Source: Novosphingobium colocasiae
GTDB taxonomy: Bacteria; Pseudomonadota; Alphaproteobacteria; Sphingomonadales; Sphingomonadaceae
Length of the DNA: 53,311 nt
Assembly: GCF_014652555.1 (NCBI RefSeq)
Contig: NZ_BMZA01000005.1
Span: 1 to 53,311, forward strand
Reading direction: 5' to 3'
Each line of letters starts with the position of its first letter. Position 1 is the first letter of the stretch. A program made the translations under genes and the position numbers. The notes beneath the pieces are model-generated. The model worked only from the letters and a program-made list of their open reading frames with translations, made no database searches and was not told the origin of the DNA. Shown in pieces: positions 15,954 to 25,391 of this stretch.

Positions 15954-17507
15954 TTAGCGCATACGGACCGGGACCAGCGTGGCGGGCTGGCCGCGGGGCT
16001 GGACCTTGAGCAGGATGGCGGAGCGGCCCTCGGCCTTGGCGGCCTTGATCGCGGCATCGAGATCGGCCGGAGTGGCGACATCGCGGCCCCCGGCGGAGAG
16101 GATCAGGAAGCCGCGCGCGAAGCCCTTCTGGCCGGCATCGGAGTTGGGATCGACACCGACGACGACGACCCCCTTGAGGCTTTCCTGAACGCCCAGGCGG
16201 CGGGCGATCTGCGGGGTGACCTCGATCACCGAAAGGCCGAGGGTCTGTTCGACAGTGCCCTTCTGCTGTTGCTGCTGCGGGTCCTTGCCGGCGAACGGAT
16301 CGGCGCTGTCGCTGTCCGGGTTAAAGGTCTGCTGCAGTTCCTCTTCCGAGGGGCGCTGCGTGACCGTGGCGGTCACCGTCATCGCCTTGCCGTCGCGGAT
16401 GATGTCGAGCGGGATTCGCGTGCCCGGCGCGGTGTTGGCGACGAGGAACGACAAGGTCTGGTCCTTGGTCACTTCCTTGCCGTTGACCCGCACCACCACG
16501 TCGCCGGCCTTGAGCCCGGCCTTGGCGGCTGCGCCGGTCGGCTCGACACCCTGGATAAATTCACCCTTGCGGCGATCGATCCCCAGCGCATCGGCCAGAT
16601 CATCGTTGATCGGCTGGATGCGGACGCCCAGATAGCCGCGCTGGATTTTCTCGCCCTTGATCAGCTTCTGGACGATCGGCGCGGCGGTTTCGGCAGGGAT
16701 CGCGAAGCCGATGCCGACGCTGCCGCCGGTAGGTGAGAAGATCGCGTTGTTGATCCCGATCACCTGGCCCTTCATGTCGAACATCGGGCCGCCCGAATTG
16801 CCGCGGTTGATGGAGGCGTCGGTCTGGAGATAGCGGTCGTAAGCGCCGCCGGTGCCGGTATTGCGCAGGACGGCAGAGATGATCCCCGCCGTCACCGTGC
16901 CACCGAGGCCGAACGGATTGCCGATCGCCACAACCCAATCGCCGACCCGCGCGTGCGAGCTGTCCCCGAAGGTGACGAACGGAAAGGCCTTGGGGCCACT
17001 GATCTTGAGCACCGCAAGATCGGACGCGGCGTCCTTGCCAATCAGCTTGGCGGGATATTCGGTACCATCGGGCATGGTGACCGTGATCGATTCGACCTGG
17101 CCCTTGCCTTCGGCGGTGATGACGTGATTGTTCGTCACGACATAGCCGTCAGCCGAGATGATGAAGCCCGAACCGAGCGACTGCGCCTCGCGGGTCTGCG
17201 GCTGCGACCCGCCGCTACCGCCGCCCCCGAAGAAGTTCTCGAACGGGGTTCCGGCGAACGGGTTGGCGCTGTTGTCGGCCACTTCGATGCGCTGGCGCGT
17301 GGAGATGTTGACCACTGCCGGTGCGAGCTGTTCTGTCAGATCCGCAAAGCTGGTCGGCGCGCCGCTGCGGGGCACGACCTGGGCAATCTTGGCAGTGTCG
17401 TTCTGGGCGACCTGGGCCCCGGCGGTATAGCCGGTGGCGAGCGAGAGGGTGGCGCCGCCGAGCAACAGCGCGGTGCTGAGTCCATATACGTATTTCACGG
17501 CCTTCAC
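15954..17507 (-). CDS. DegP/HtrA-family periplasmic serine protease (Do-like)
   Basis: A 517-residue HtrA protease with an N-terminal signal sequence or anchor (VKYVYGLSTALLLGGATLSL). The trypsin-like domain has the full triad: H128 in NNHVI, D163 in ASDLAVLKI and S238 in RGNSGGP. Two PDZ domains follow (about residues 275-375 and 425-510), separated by a Gln-rich linker. HtrA proteins degrade or refold damaged periplasmic proteins. The gene lies downstream of hflK-hflC on the same strand (165-bp gap), a common alphaproteobacterial arrangement, so it may share their transcript. Which paralogue (DegP, DegQ or MucD) cannot be decided from sequence alone. Confidence 0.95.
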   Translation of the reverse strand: MKAVKYVYGLSTALLLGGATLSLATGYTAGAQVAQNDTAKIAQVVPRSGAPTSFADLTEQLAPAVVNISTRQRIEVADNSANPFAGTPFENFFGGGGSGGSQPQTREAQSLGSGFIISADGYVVTNNHVITAEGKGQVESITVTMPDGTEYPAKLIGKDAASDLAVLKISGPKAFPFVTFGDSSHARVGDWVVAIGNPFGLGGTVTAGIISAVLRNTGTGGAYDRYLQTDASINRGNSGGPMFDMKGQVIGINNAIFSPTGGSVGIGFAIPAETAAPIVQKLIKGEKIQRGYLGVRIQPINDDLADALGIDRRKGEFIQGVEPTGAAAKAGLKAGDVVVRVNGKEVTKDQTLSFLVANTAPGTRIPLDIIRDGKAMTVTATVTQRPSEEELQQTFNPDSDSADPFAGKDPQQQQQKGTVEQTLGLSVIEVTPQIARRLGVQESLKGVVVVGVDPNSDAGQKGFARGFLILSAGGRDVATPADLDAAIKAAKAEGRSAILLKVQPRGQPATLVPVRMR

Positions 17508-17672
17508 GTCCTCTGGTTCCTCCGTCTGGCGGTGGGTCTGCCCCCGGTCCGATACCGCCCCGATCGCTACGGGGCGGGATTGTGCCGATTGAAGCCGGAA
17601 CGGCTTAACCGGAATTGAATGACGCCCGGTTCAACCCGGCCCAAAAGCACGGGTTCCCGCCGGTCGACGGGA

Positions 17673-18512
17673 TCAGGGTTCCTTGAAGTGCTTGAGATAG
17701 GTGTTGTCGGGCGAAAGCACGAGCGTGGTCTGGGTCGTATCCGAACCGAATGCATAGTCGTAGCTCTGCATGCTGCGGTAGAAGTCGTAGAACTGCGGGT
17801 CCTTGCCGAAGCTGTCGGCATAGATCTTGGCGGCCTGCGCCTCGGCATCGGCGCGGATGATCTGGGCATCCTTCTGGCCTTGTGCCGCCACCGTCTTGGC
17901 TTCTTCCTGCCGCGCGGCCTGCATCCGGCTGAACGCGCTTTCCAGCGCCCCTTCGGGCAGATCGGCGCGCTTGATCCGCACATCGACGACTTGCGCGCCA
18001 TATTCGCGGGCTTCGCGATCCAGGCCGTCGCGAATCTTCACCATCGCTTCGCCGCGCTCGGCGGTCAGCAGCGACTGGAAAGTGCGCTTGCCCAGTTCCT
18101 GGCGCAGCACCGACGTCAGGATCGGTTCGAGTTGTTCGGTGACGCGCGCGGTGGTGCCGGCGGTGCGGACCATCCGTTCGGGATCGACGATGCGGAAGCG
18201 CGCATAGGCATCGACGTTCAGCCGCTGCTGATCGGTGGACAGCACCTGCTGCTGCTCCATGTCGACCGACAGCAGCCGCTTGTCGATCCGCTCGACCCGA
18301 TCGACGAAAGGTAGGCGCAGGGCAAGGCCCGCGCCGCTGTGGCCGAAATCGGTGTTGGGGCGATAGGGGTTGATCACTTTGACGACCCGCCCGAACCGGA
18401 CGATCACCGCCTGTTCGGTTTCATCGACCACGATCACGCTGGCGAGCAGGGCAACCAGCACCAGCCCGGCGGCGACGAACGCGGCTTTGTAATCCTGCCA
18501 GAGCTGCATCAC
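17673..18512 (-). CDS. hflC: protease modulator HflC
   Basis: A 279-residue SPFH protein with one N-terminal membrane segment (FVAAGLVLVALLASVIVVDE) and a large periplasmic prohibitin domain. VDETEQAVIVRFGRVVKVI is the HflC-type start of that domain. A coiled-coil, ESAFSRMQAARQEEAKTVAA, follows. HflC pairs with HflK in a cage around the membrane protease FtsH and modulates its activity. Its ATG overlaps the hflK stop by 4 bp (ATGA), indicating translational coupling. Confidence 0.95.
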   Translation of the reverse strand: MMQLWQDYKAAFVAAGLVLVALLASVIVVDETEQAVIVRFGRVVKVINPYRPNTDFGHSGAGLALRLPFVDRVERIDKRLLSVDMEQQQVLSTDQQRLNVDAYARFRIVDPERMVRTAGTTARVTEQLEPILTSVLRQELGKRTFQSLLTAERGEAMVKIRDGLDREAREYGAQVVDVRIKRADLPEGALESAFSRMQAARQEEAKTVAAQGQKDAQIIRADAEAQAAKIYADSFGKDPQFYDFYRSMQSYDYAFGSDTTQTTLVLSPDNTYLKHFKEP

Positions 18513-19615
18513 TGGCCTCCCGCCTGGGTGGCATCGGGTGCCGGCAGTGCGCGCTTTTCGACCTGCGGCAGCGGCAGGTAGGGCGTTACGCCGTTTGCTT
18601 CGAGCACGACCGAGCCGTTCTTGCGCAACAGCCGCTCCATCGTTTCATAGTACATCCGCCGCTTGGTAACGTCCGGAGCCAGTCGGTATTGCTCGTAGAC
18701 CTTGTCGAACGAGGCGGCATCGCCCTGGGCCCGGGCGAGCAACTGCTGGGCCCAGCCGCGCGCGTCCGAACGGTCCCGCTCGGCTTCCTGCTGCGACACG
18801 GTGACCTGCTGGAAAGCGTTGACGACCTTGGCCGGCGGATCGGCCTTCTTGATCTCGACCCCCTGGATGCCGACGCCGGCGTGATAGTAATCGAGCACGC
18901 GCTGCATCCGCTCACGCACATCGGCCTCGACATCGGCGCGGCCGGCACCCGAAATCGCGTCGATCAGGGTGACCTGGGCGATAGAGGCGCGCATCGCGGC
19001 CTCGGCCACTTCGCGCACGGTTTCCTCGGGGTCTTCGAGCTGGAAGGAATAGTTTTTCAGGTTCTTGATGTTCCAGCGCACCAGATAGCTGAGATCGACC
19101 AGGTTCTTGTCGCTGGTGAGCATCAGCTTCTCGGCCTCGCCCTCGGGGATCGAGTAGACGGTGAACGAGGTCACGTCGGTGACGGCGGTCTGCTCGAACG
19201 GCCAAGGCAGGGTCATCGACATGCCGGGGCCGAGCGTGCGCGAATACTGGCCCATGCGGGTGACGATCGCCTCTTCCTTCTGGCCGACCACGTGGACGCT
19301 GGTGAAGCCGATCCACGCCAGCGCCACCGCTCCGGCGGCGAGCGGTAGCCAAGACTTGCCATCGGGCCGGGGCGGCAGCGACGGGAACCCGCCGGGGCCG
19401 CGCGAACCGGGGCCACGGGGACCGCGCGGGCGAAAGATTTCCTCGATGCCGGCTGACCGGCGCGGCGGCTGGTTGCCGCCGGGAAGCCAAGGGTTGCGCG
19501 GGCCGGGGGCCTGCTCCGGCGCGCCTTCGGGCTGTTCGGGCGCGGCCTGCGGGCCGGGTTCGCCATCGTCGCCGGAATCGCCGTTGCCGCCCCAAGGGCT
19601 CTTGCGGCCGGTCAT
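18509..19615 (-). CDS. hflK: FtsH protease activity modulator HflK
   Basis: About 368 residues. A Gly/Pro-rich cytoplasmic N-terminus (residues 1-105, including [15 protein letters not shown]) precedes one membrane segment ([19 protein letters not shown]) and then the Band 7/SPFH domain ([19 protein letters not shown]). The [17 protein letters not shown] helix near the C-terminus is typical of HflK. It partners HflC, encoded next with a 4-bp overlap. The start is uncertain: ATG 19615 is chosen because [12 protein letters not shown] sequence is usual near HflK N-termini, but an in-frame ATG at 19672 has AGAAGGG close upstream and would add 19 residues. Confidence 0.93.
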   Translation of the reverse strand: MTGRKSPWGGNGDSGDDGEPGPQAAPEQPEGAPEQAPGPRNPWLPGGNQPPRRSAGIEEIFRPRGPRGPGSRGPGGFPSLPPRPDGKSWLPLAAGAVALAWIGFTSVHVVGQKEEAIVTRMGQYSRTLGPGMSMTLPWPFEQTAVTDVTSFTVYSIPEGEAEKLMLTSDKNLVDLSYLVRWNIKNLKNYSFQLEDPEETVREVAEAAMRASIAQVTLIDAISGAGRADVEADVRERMQRVLDYYHAGVGIQGVEIKKADPPAKVVNAFQQVTVSQQEAERDRSDARGWAQQLLARAQGDAASFDKVYEQYRLAPDVTKRRMYYETMERLLRKNGSVVLEANGVTPYLPLPQVEKRALPAPDATQAGGQ

Positions 19616-19781
19616 GGCCAGTGACCACCGTCCTGTGCCACGCCCCAATTTCGCACTGCCAAAAAGTGTCATGCGCCCTTCTATAGGAAGGCATTGCGCA
19701 CAAAAACAGTGTCTCTCTTGTCCTTTTTGCCGTGCTGGGCCACGGGAACCGCAACGATCGCGACGAAGGAACCCGCTGACG

Positions 19782-20759
19782 ATGAACGGCCAGGACGCTG
19801 AAGCGCTCAAAGCCCGGTTGCCGCAAACTGTGGCAGGGCGCACCCGTTCGCTGCGCCTGAGCGATGGCCGGGCAACGCTGGTTCTGGATGCCACCGGGCT
19901 GGCGGCGGCCGCGCGCGAGGCGCTGGAGGCCGATGCCCGTGCTGCGCTTGCCGGGATGCCGGGCGTGGCGGACGTGCGCGTGGCGATGATGGCCGACAAG
20001 GTGGCCCGCCGCATCATCGCAGTCGCTTCGGGCAAAGGCGGTGTGGGCAAGTCGACGGTTTCCGCCAATCTTGCGGTGGCGCTGGCGCGGCAGGGACGCA
20101 AGGTGGGGCTGGTCGATGCCGATATTTACGGCCCCTCGCAGGCGCGGCTGCTGGGGGCCGAAGGGATGAAGCCCAAAGCGCGTGACAGCAAGCTGGAACC
20201 GGTGGCCACCGCGTGGGGCGTGCCGGTGTTGTCGATGGGGCAATTGTCCGATCCCGGCCAGTCGATCGCCTGGCGTGGGCCGATGGCGGCGGGCGCGCTG
20301 ACCCAGATGCTGGAAGGCCACTGGGACGATTGCGACGTGCTGGTGGTCGACCTGCCCCCCGGGACTGGCGATATCCAGTTGACGATGCTGCAGAAATTCA
20401 AGCCGGCCGGAGCGGTGATCGTCTCCACCCCGCAGGACCTGGCGCTGATCGACGCTACCCGCGCGATGGAACTGTTCGACAAGAGCCAGGTGCCGGTGAT
20501 CGGCGTGGTGGAGAACATGGCCGGCTATGCCTGCCCCCATTGCGGCGAGGTGAGCGATCCGTTCGGCAGCGGCGGTGCGGAAGCGGTGGCAGGCCAGCGT
20601 GGGGTGCCGTTCCTGGGTCGCATCCCGCTCGACATGGCGATCCGGCTGGAAAGCGATGCCGGTACACCCCCTGCTGCGGGTGATGCGCCGCAAGGGCAGG
20701 CATTCCGTGCGCTGGCGCAGAGGGTGGGCGAATGGCTCGATCGGGGCGCGGCGGCCTGA
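19782..20759 (+). CDS. apbC: Mrp/NBP35-family iron-sulfur cluster carrier ATPase
   Basis: A 325-residue P-loop ATPase that carries and transfers [4Fe-4S] clusters to apo-proteins. The deviant Walker [10 protein letters not shown] is at 84-92. [14 protein letters not shown] is the Walker B/switch region, and the cluster-bridging CxxC is C251-P-H-C254. The first 75 residues form an MIP18/DUF59-like N-terminal domain that looks shortened or degenerate. The ATG at 19782 follows GAAGGA; the open frame upstream overlaps hflK and is not used. Its stop overlaps the start of the molybdopterin enzyme gene (TGATG), so the two are co-translated. Confidence 0.94.
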   Translation: MNGQDAEALKARLPQTVAGRTRSLRLSDGRATLVLDATGLAAAAREALEADARAALAGMPGVADVRVAMMADKVARRIIAVASGKGGVGKSTVSANLAVALARQGRKVGLVDADIYGPSQARLLGAEGMKPKARDSKLEPVATAWGVPVLSMGQLSDPGQSIAWRGPMAAGALTQMLEGHWDDCDVLVVDLPPGTGDIQLTMLQKFKPAGAVIVSTPQDLALIDATRAMELFDKSQVPVIGVVENMAGYACPHCGEVSDPFGSGGAEAVAGQRGVPFLGRIPLDMAIRLESDAGTPPAAGDAPQGQAFRALAQRVGEWLDRGAAA

Positions 20760-23020
20760 TGCCGGTCACCCGCCGCGGCCTCCTGATCGGCGCGCTGGCG
20801 GGCGGCGGGCTGGCCGTCGGGTATCTCCTGCGGCCGCGCCGCTTTCCCCTGCCGCTGGAGCCGGGCCGCGACGAATGGGCGTTCGGGGCGTGGATCAAGA
20901 TCGACCGCGAGGGCGTCGTCACCGTGGCGGTGCCGCAAGTGGAAATGGGGCAGGGCGTGACCACGCTGCTGCCGCAAGTGGTGGCGCACGAGCTGGGCGC
21001 GGACTGGCGGCAGGTGGCGGTCGAGCCGGCACCGGTCAGCCCGATCTATGCCAACCTGCCGCTGGCGGCGCGCTGGGCCCCGCTGTGGATGCCGTTCCTG
21101 CCCGGCCTGGCCGAGAGCGACAGTAGCGTGCTGGCGCGGCGCTGGGCGCAGGACAACCGCTTCAACGTGACCGCCGAAGGGACCGCGCTGGCCGCTTACG
21201 AGCCGGCGCTGCGCACCGCTGCAGCGGCTGCGCGGGAACTGCTGGTGCAGGCGGCGGCAGCGCGCTGGGACGTGGCGGAAGAGGAATGCCGCGTCTCCGC
21301 CGGGCTGGTCCGGCAGGGTGCCAGGACGCTGGGTTTCGGTGCGCTGGCGGCGGATGCGGCGGAGCTTTCACCGCCTTCGGCTCCCCCGCAGCGGGCTGAT
21401 CCGGTGGCGGAAAAGCCGGGGCCGGTGCTGCCGGGGCGACCATTGCGCTATCCCCGGCTCGATCTGCCGGCCAAGGTCGATGGCTCGTGGGTGTTCGCGG
21501 CAGACGTGCGCCTGCCCGATATGGTCTACGCCGCAATCCGTCATGCCCCGATCGGCGATGCCGCGTTCGCCGGCTGGCGCGATCATGCGGGGGCCGCGAA
21601 GCTGCCCGGCGTGGTGCGGCTGGTGGAGCAGGAGCGCTGGGCAGCCGCCGTCGCTGCCGACTGGTGGAGCGCCGAACGTGCGCTCGACCGCGCCGGGCCG
21701 AAATTCCGCGTTTCGCACGCCGCCGATTCGCAGCGCATCCTTGAAGCCATCGATCACGCGATGGCTTATGGTGATGCGCAAAGGCTGGTGGCGGAGGGCG
21801 ATCAGGATCTGGTGACCGGGGGGCTGCCGGTGCAGTATCGCTACGATGTCGCCCCGGCGCTGCATGCCACGCTGGAGACCGCCAGCGCCACCGCGCGGCT
21901 GGCGGACGGGCGGCTGGAACTGTGGGCGGCGACCCAAGCACCCGAGGCGACCCGCCGCGCCGCCGCCCGCGCGCTGGGCCTGTCGCCCGCCGATGTTGTG
22001 CTCTATCCGCTGTCGATCGGCGGCAGCTTCGACCGGCGGCTGTCGTCCGAAGAAGCGGCACAGGCGGCGGTGCTGGCGAAGAAGATCGGCCGCCCGGTGC
22101 AACTGGTCTGGTCGCGGCGGCAGGAGCATGTGGCGGGGATGCCGCGGGCGCCGGTCGCGGCGGTGATGGGGGCTACCCCGGACGTCGCCGGCGGCATCGC
22201 CGGCTGGCGCGCGCGGATCGTCGCGCCGGCCGCCTTTCGCGAATTCGGGGAGCGGCTGGTCGGCGGCAAGACGGCAGCCGAAGCCGCAGCGGCGGTGGCG
22301 GGGGAACACGATCCCGTCGCGGTGGACGGGGCACGCCCGCCCTATGCCGTGCAGGGATTGGCGATCGATCACATCCCGGTGGCAACCGGCCTGCCCAGCG
22401 GGCGGATGCGCGGGCAGGCCCACGGCTATACGGCGTTCTTCACCGAATGCTTCGTGGACGAGATGGCGCACCGCGCCGGGCGCGAGCCGCTGTCTTATCG
22501 CATGGCGATGCTGGGCCACGATCCGCGCCTTGCCGATTGCCTGCAACGCGCGGCGGCGCTGGCGCAGTGGGGCGGCGGCGGTGACAACAGCGGGCAGGGC
22601 ATCGCCGCGCACACGATGGGGGCGGGGCGGATCGCCGTGGTCGCCAGCGCCCGGCGCGACGACGAGGCCGGCTTTCGCGTCGATATGCTGAGCGCGGTGG
22701 TGGACATCGGCCGCATCGTCAATCTCGACATCGCCCGCCAGCAGATCGAAGGCGGCCTGATCTTCGGCCTCGGGCTGGCGCTGGGCTGCGCGGTCGGCTT
22801 CGAGGGCGGCTGGCCGACGGTGGACCGGATCGGCCAGCTATCGCTGCCGGGACTGGGCGAATGCCCCGAGATCGCGGTCGATTTCATCGACAGTGCTGAT
22901 GATCCGGTGGACCCGGGCGAACTGGGCGTGGCCGCCGTTGCCCCGGCCATCGCCAATGCCCTGTTCTCCGCCACCGGCGTGCGCTATCGCCGCTTGCCGC
23001 TTTCGGCCGAGGATTTCTGA
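20759..23020 (+). CDS. xanthine dehydrogenase-family molybdopterin-binding large subunit (IorB-like)
   Basis: A 753-residue molybdenum hydroxylase catalytic subunit. It starts VTRRGLLIGALAGGGLAVG, a twin-arginine signal, so it is probably exported as in isoquinoline 1-oxidoreductase/aldehyde dehydrogenase large subunits. VPQVEMGQGVTTLLPQVVAHEL is the molybdopterin-site Gln-loop, seen twice in this family. GELGVAAVAPAIANALF near the C-terminus carries the conserved catalytic Glu. Such enzymes normally work with a [2Fe-2S] small subunit, but none is encoded on either side. The ATG overlaps the apbC stop; hemH follows after 2 bp. Coupling to an Fe-S carrier gene is suggestive. The substrate is unknown. 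Confidence 0.9.
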   Translation: MPVTRRGLLIGALAGGGLAVGYLLRPRRFPLPLEPGRDEWAFGAWIKIDREGVVTVAVPQVEMGQGVTTLLPQVVAHELGADWRQVAVEPAPVSPIYANLPLAARWAPLWMPFLPGLAESDSSVLARRWAQDNRFNVTAEGTALAAYEPALRTAAAAARELLVQAAAARWDVAEEECRVSAGLVRQGARTLGFGALAADAAELSPPSAPPQRADPVAEKPGPVLPGRPLRYPRLDLPAKVDGSWVFAADVRLPDMVYAAIRHAPIGDAAFAGWRDHAGAAKLPGVVRLVEQERWAAAVAADWWSAERALDRAGPKFRVSHAADSQRILEAIDHAMAYGDAQRLVAEGDQDLVTGGLPVQYRYDVAPALHATLETASATARLADGRLELWAATQAPEATRRAAARALGLSPADVVLYPLSIGGSFDRRLSSEEAAQAAVLAKKIGRPVQLVWSRRQEHVAGMPRAPVAAVMGATPDVAGGIAGWRARIVAPAAFREFGERLVGGKTAAEAAAAVAGEHDPVAVDGARPPYAVQGLAIDHIPVATGLPSGRMRGQAHGYTAFFTECFVDEMAHRAGREPLSYRMAMLGHDPRLADCLQRAAALAQWGGGGDNSGQGIAAHTMGAGRIAVVASARRDDEAGFRVDMLSAVVDIGRIVNLDIARQQIEGGLIFGLGLALGCAVGFEGGWPTVDRIGQLSLPGLGECPEIAVDFIDSADDPVDPGELGVAAVAPAIANALFSATGVRYRRLPLSAEDF

Positions 23021-23022
23021 AC

Positions 23023-24102
23023 ATGACCCCTGCCACGCTTCCTGCCGATCACCCGCCCGTCAGCGGCGGGCGCGTGGGTGTGCTGCTGGTCAACCTCGGC
23101 ACCCCCGACGCGCCGACCCCGGCCGCCGTGCGCCGCTATCTTGCCGAATTCCTGTCCGACCGGCGCGTGGTCGAGATCCCCGCCGTGGTCTGGCGGCCGA
23201 TCCTCCACGGCGTCATCCTGCGCACCCGGCCGAAGAAATCGGCGCACGCCTATCGCCAGGTCTGGACCAGCGAAGGCTCGCCGCTGGCCGCGATCACGGC
23301 GGCGCAGGCGGGCGCGTTGCAGGCGCTGCTGGGCGATGCGGTGCGGGTGGACTGGGCGATGCGCTACGGCAATCCCGCCCTGCCGGACCGGCTGGCGGCG
23401 ATGAAGCAGGCCGGCTGCGAGCGTATTCTGGTGGCGCCGCTCTACCCGCAATACTGCGGGGCGACGACGGCATCGGTGATGGACCGGCTGGGCCAGGCGC
23501 TGGCGGCGATGCGCTGGCAACCGGCGATCCGCACCCTGCCGCCTTACCATGACTACCCGGCCTACATCGATGCTTTGGCGACCGATCTGGGGGCGCAGCT
23601 CGATGCGCTGGCGTTCGTGCCGCAAGTGCTGGTGCTGTCGTTCCACGGCATGCCCCAGCGCACGCTCGATCTTGGCGACCCCTATCATTGCCATTGCCGC
23701 AAGACCGCCCGGCTGCTGGGCGAACGGCTGGGCCCGCGCTACCCGGGGCTGCGGATCGAGACCGCGTTCCAGTCCCGCTTCGGGCGGGCGAAGTGGCTCG
23801 AACCGGCGACCGAAACGGTGCTGGCCGCCGAGGCAGGCGCGGGCGTGCGGGGCCTGGTGGTGGCGGCACCGGGCTTCTCCGCCGATTGCGTGGAGACGCT
23901 GGAAGAACTGGCGATCCGCGGGCGCGAGGTCTTCGCCGCCGCCGGGGGCCAGAACTATGCGGTGCTGTCGTGCCTTAACGCGGGCGAACCGGGCATGGCG
24001 ATGCTGGAAACGCTGGTCCGGCGCGAACTGGCCGGGTGGGTCGATCAGGGCTTGAAATCTCAATCACTTGCCGTTCGTGTCGAGCGAAGTCGAGACACCT
24101 GA
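23023..24102 (+). CDS. hemH: ferrochelatase
   Basis: HemH inserts ferrous iron into protoporphyrin IX, the final step of protoheme synthesis. The 359-residue protein begins with the VGVLLVNLGTPDAPT family signature. YPQYCGATTASV, the catalytic His208 in LSFHGMPQR, HCHCRKTARLL and the acidic ECVETLEE-type helix (here DCVETLEEL) are all present. GAGG precedes ATG 23023. The last dozen residues, ending AVRVERSRDT, are read from a dispersed inverted repeat (24071-24143), so the native C-terminus appears replaced or extended. It is the third gene of a tight run with apbC and the molybdopterin enzyme. Confidence 0.95.
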   Translation: MTPATLPADHPPVSGGRVGVLLVNLGTPDAPTPAAVRRYLAEFLSDRRVVEIPAVVWRPILHGVILRTRPKKSAHAYRQVWTSEGSPLAAITAAQAGALQALLGDAVRVDWAMRYGNPALPDRLAAMKQAGCERILVAPLYPQYCGATTASVMDRLGQALAAMRWQPAIRTLPPYHDYPAYIDALATDLGAQLDALAFVPQVLVLSFHGMPQRTLDLGDPYHCHCRKTARLLGERLGPRYPGLRIETAFQSRFGRAKWLEPATETVLAAEAGAGVRGLVVAAPGFSADCVETLEELAIRGREVFAAAGGQNYAVLSCLNAGEPGMAMLETLVRRELAGWVDQGLKSQSLAVRVERSRDT

Positions 24103-24143
24103 GCACAGCGCCAGCGTGCCTCGACTTCACTCGACACGAACGG
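24071..24143. repeat. inverted pair of a dispersed-type repeat at the hemH end
   Basis: The left arm (24071-24098), containing GTTCGTGTCGAGCGAAGTCG, is matched in reverse complement by the right arm (24115-24143) with two or three differences. A 16-bp loop separates them. The hemH stop codon (24100-24102) is in the loop. This motif is recognisable as a repeat common in sphingomonad genomes, from memory. Confidence 0.7.
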
Positions 24144-24206
24144 GACTTGCGGTGCTGCTTAAACGCTCGACGGTCTAAGCCGCAGGCTACGCCTTATAGC
24201 TTCATA

Positions 24207-24300
24207 TCGTCATTGCTAACCCGCGTAGCGGGTGACGCAATCCAGAGCAGCGCATACCGCCCTGGATTGCCGCGCGACCTTCAGTCGCTTGCAAAGACGA
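24207..24300. repeat. palindromic intergenic repeat
   Basis: A 94-bp element with ends TCGTCATTGC (24207-24216) and GCAAAGACGA (24291-24300), inverted with one mismatch. Inside is a second inverted pair, CGCAATCCAG and CTGGATTG. Elements with this CGTCATTGC...GCAATCCAG plan are scattered in many proteobacteria. Together with the repeat at 24071 it fills most of the 290-bp spacer before the next gene. Confidence 0.6.
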
Positions 24301-24392
24301 AACGGGGGCACCCGTAGTGAGCTTCGGCATTACAACAATTTCACTGCAGTACTAATCCCTACCCGTTCTATATTCGTTCCGGCGGCGATCGC

Positions 24393-25391
24393 ATGGAGTC
24401 GGACGGGATGGAACACGGGGATTTTGCCTATGGCGCGGATGCGGCGGCGGGGGCCGGGCGGACCGCGATCAGCATTTTCGCGAACCGCGCCCATGTGCGC
24501 GATGCCTTGCGTGATGATGCCGTGGCGGCGGGCGCGCGGGTGCAGTTCGCGGGGTCGCTGGCGGACATCGCCGATACGCCCGATCGGCCGCTGGGCGATG
24601 TCGTCTGGCTCGATTGCCCGCTGATCGATGCGCAAGGGCTGGCGGTGCTTGCGGGGCTGGACATGCGCGCGGCCACCGGGGCGGTTCGGCTGGTGGTGTC
24701 GACCACGGTGGATGCGCTCGATGATATCTATGGCTGGATGGACCAGTCGGTGCCGCTGCTGCTGGTCGATCCCGGCCGCGTCGATCGGGTGATCGCGCTG
24801 GCGCGGGTCATGGCCGAACGCCCGGCGGGCGGCGGCGTGCGCGAACTGTCCGATGATGACCGGATGATGCTGATGCGGCTGACCGAACAGGTCGGCGCGA
24901 TCGCCGGGCGGATCGAAAAGCTGGCCCCCGGCGGACCAGCCCCGGCCGCAGCCATGCCGCCGCCGTTCGCCGATGCGGGTGTTGGCATAGGTGCCGGCGG
25001 GCGACCGGCATTTTTCGCGGCGGACAAGGACAGGCCGGCAGACCTTCCCGAAGCGCGGCTGGTGCGCCGGATCATCCGCCAGCGTCAGTTGCGGGCGCGG
25101 TTCTTCGATGGCGATCTGTTCGCCGATCCCGCCTGGGATATGCTGCTCGATCTGGCCGCCGCGCGGGCGGAAGGGGTGCGGGTCTCGGTCACCTCGCTGT
25201 GCATCGCCTCGGGCGTCCCGCCCACCACGGCGCTGCGCTGGATCGGCCAGATGGTCGAAGCCGGCCTCTTCACCCGCGCCTGCGACGACAACGACCGCCG
25301 CCGCGCCTTCATCGAACTGAGCGACCGCGCGGTGCAGGCGATGGCGGCCTACTTCCGCGAAGTGGCGCTGTCGGGGCCGGTGCCGGTGTGA
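24393..25391 (+). CDS. pseudo-receiver plus winged-helix DNA-binding protein
   Basis: 332 residues of unassigned function. Residues 15-150 have the strand/helix rhythm of a response-regulator receiver. VVWLDCPLIDAQGL matches the phospho-acceptor strand and loop (D74 in the Asp position), and AVRLVVSTTVDALDD and SVPLLLVDPGRVDRVI match the last two strands. The usual conserved Lys appears to be Asp or Pro, so phosphorylation is doubtful. A charged helix and a Pro/Gly linker (about 155-210) lead to a C-terminal MarR-like winged helix (SLCIASGVPPTTALRWIGQ, then FIELSDRAVQAM). No sensor kinase is adjacent. The start may instead be ATG 24408, which has GGAG 9 nt upstream. Confidence 0.75.
   Translation: MESDGMEHGDFAYGADAAAGAGRTAISIFANRAHVRDALRDDAVAAGARVQFAGSLADIADTPDRPLGDVVWLDCPLIDAQGLAVLAGLDMRAATGAVRLVVSTTVDALDDIYGWMDQSVPLLLVDPGRVDRVIALARVMAERPAGGGVRELSDDDRMMLMRLTEQVGAIAGRIEKLAPGGPAPAAAMPPPFADAGVGIGAGGRPAFFAADKDRPADLPEARLVRRIIRQRQLRARFFDGDLFADPAWDMLLDLAAARAEGVRVSVTSLCIASGVPPTTALRWIGQMVEAGLFTRACDDNDRRRAFIELSDRAVQAMAAYFREVALSGPVPV

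Noticed and set aside
24036..24317. A 93-codon open frame after hemH
   Set aside because: It consists almost entirely of the two palindromic repeats. Such translated repeats are a known source of false hypothetical proteins.
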